8,458 nucleotides of DNA from an uncultured bacterium (lineage in GTDB: Bacteria > Cyanobacteriota > Vampirovibrionia > Gastranaerophilales > Gastranaerophilaceae). The stretch is from NCBI GenBank assembly GCA_900314375.1, contig OMVC01000048.1, positions 1 to 8,458 on the forward strand, written 5' to 3'. Each line of letters starts with the position of its first letter. Within the stretch, counting starts at the first letter, position 1. The notes below the pieces were generated by a model, which worked only from the letters and a program-made list of their open reading frames with translations, was not told the DNA's origin and searched no databases. This document shows positions 7,811 to 8,458 of this stretch, piece by piece. The position numbers and the translations under genes are program-made.

Positions 7811-8458
7811 TCAGCTATTTAACGGGAAAATCACTTTCATAGGATTGGTAGAATATATTTGAGCAATTACACCGCTTGACGGAGTAACATAATTCCCTAC
7901 TGAGATATTAACTTTTCCAATTCTTCCGTTCATCGGTGAAGTTATATTGGTATAACTTAAATTCAAATTTGCTTGCTGCATCTGAGCAATAGCGCCGTCA
8001 AGTGCTGCTCTGTTTCTGTTTCTTTGCGTAAGGGCATTATCATAATATTCACGGCTTACAAGATCATCTCTTAATAATTGTTCGGCTCTTTGTAAATCTA
8101 TTTGAGAATTTCTATAAACGGCAGAATTTTCATTTACTGTCGCTCTGGCATTCTTTGATGCCAAAACATATTCATCAGGTTCAATAAGGAACAGTTTTTG
8201 ACCTTTTGTTACACGATCACCCTCTTCAAAGTATTTTTTCTGCAGCCAACCGTTTACACGCGCGATTATATCAACAGACAAATTTGCTTCAATCCTTCCT
8301 GTTGTATCAAATGTAGGTTGAATATTTTTCATAATAGGTTTCGATACCTGAACAACTTTTGGCTGATTCATTATATAATTTGTAAGAACATTCATTACTA
8401 CAGTTTTTCCCTGATTCCAAATAATAGGGATTATAATTACGGAAAGTATTATTGCCGT
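7811..8458 (-). pseudogene. N-terminal part of the RND periplasmic adaptor (AcrA/MexA-like), 5' end beyond the window, ending at a premature TGA
   Basis: This is the first gene of the efflux operon. The frame is open to the right edge, so the true start lies outside; the ATG at 8395 is internal, because the 21 codons before it encode a hydrophobic segment (TAIILSVIIIPIIW) that looks like the signal or membrane anchor. Counting from position 8458, residues 54-97 form the first half of the lipoyl domain (ARVNGWLQKKYFEEGDRVTKG), about 98-169 the alpha-helical hairpin that contacts the TolC-type channel (QIDLQRAEQLLRDDLVSREY and following), and 170-197 the second lipoyl half (TSPMNGRIGKVNISVG). 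The beta-barrel begins at YSTNPMKVIFPLNS and is cut at codon 216, TGA. With the downstream 169 codons the protein would have about 384 visible residues, normal for AcrA (397). As written, translation yields only the N-terminal half. Confidence 0.85.

Noticed and set aside
7811..7813. UGA as selenocysteine or as a reassigned sense codon
   Set aside because: The dipeptidase (1509-1511) and the pump (4058-4060) both stop at TGA, and Trp is encoded by TGG in these genes. Adaptors are not known selenoproteins, and the aligned position is not a catalytic Cys.

Overview
The window is AT-rich (roughly one third G+C by eye) and comes from a Gram-negative (diderm) bacterium: it encodes a TolC-type outer-membrane channel, an RND inner-membrane pump with its periplasmic adaptor, a lipobox lipoprotein and two secreted proteins. 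UGA is used as a normal stop (the dipeptidase and the pump genes both end in TGA), so the standard code applies. The style would fit an uncultured host-associated low-GC diderm, for example the Gastranaerophilales/Vampirovibrionia, but this is only an impression and no marker gene is present to settle it.

Layout from left to right. (1) Positions 1-676, minus strand: a PAP2-superfamily lipid phosphatase with all three catalytic motifs, running off the left edge. (2) Positions 677-833: a divergent intergenic region with a 17-bp perfect inverted repeat and an extended -10 box. (3) Positions 834-1511, plus strand: a secreted VanX/DdpX-like D-Ala-D-Ala dipeptidase. (4) Positions 1573-2004 and 2079-2492, minus strand: a small lipoprotein of unknown function and a small exported cupin with its own good promoter. 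(5) Positions 2616-8458, minus strand: a tripartite RND efflux operon transcribed adaptor -> pump -> outer-membrane channel. The pump and channel genes overlap by ATGA; the adaptor enters from beyond the right edge.

The three efflux genes would form one envelope-spanning drug or metabolite exporter. However, the adaptor gene carries a single in-frame TGA at 7811-7813, with intact homologous sequence on both sides, so as written it cannot make a full-length adaptor. This is the most notable anomaly. The left part (lipid phosphatase plus D,D-dipeptidase) looks like cell-wall precursor or turnover functions.

I see no RNA genes, CRISPR arrays, insertion sequences or phage genes, and no convincing novel multi-gene system. 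All stretches without a gene are under 160 bases.
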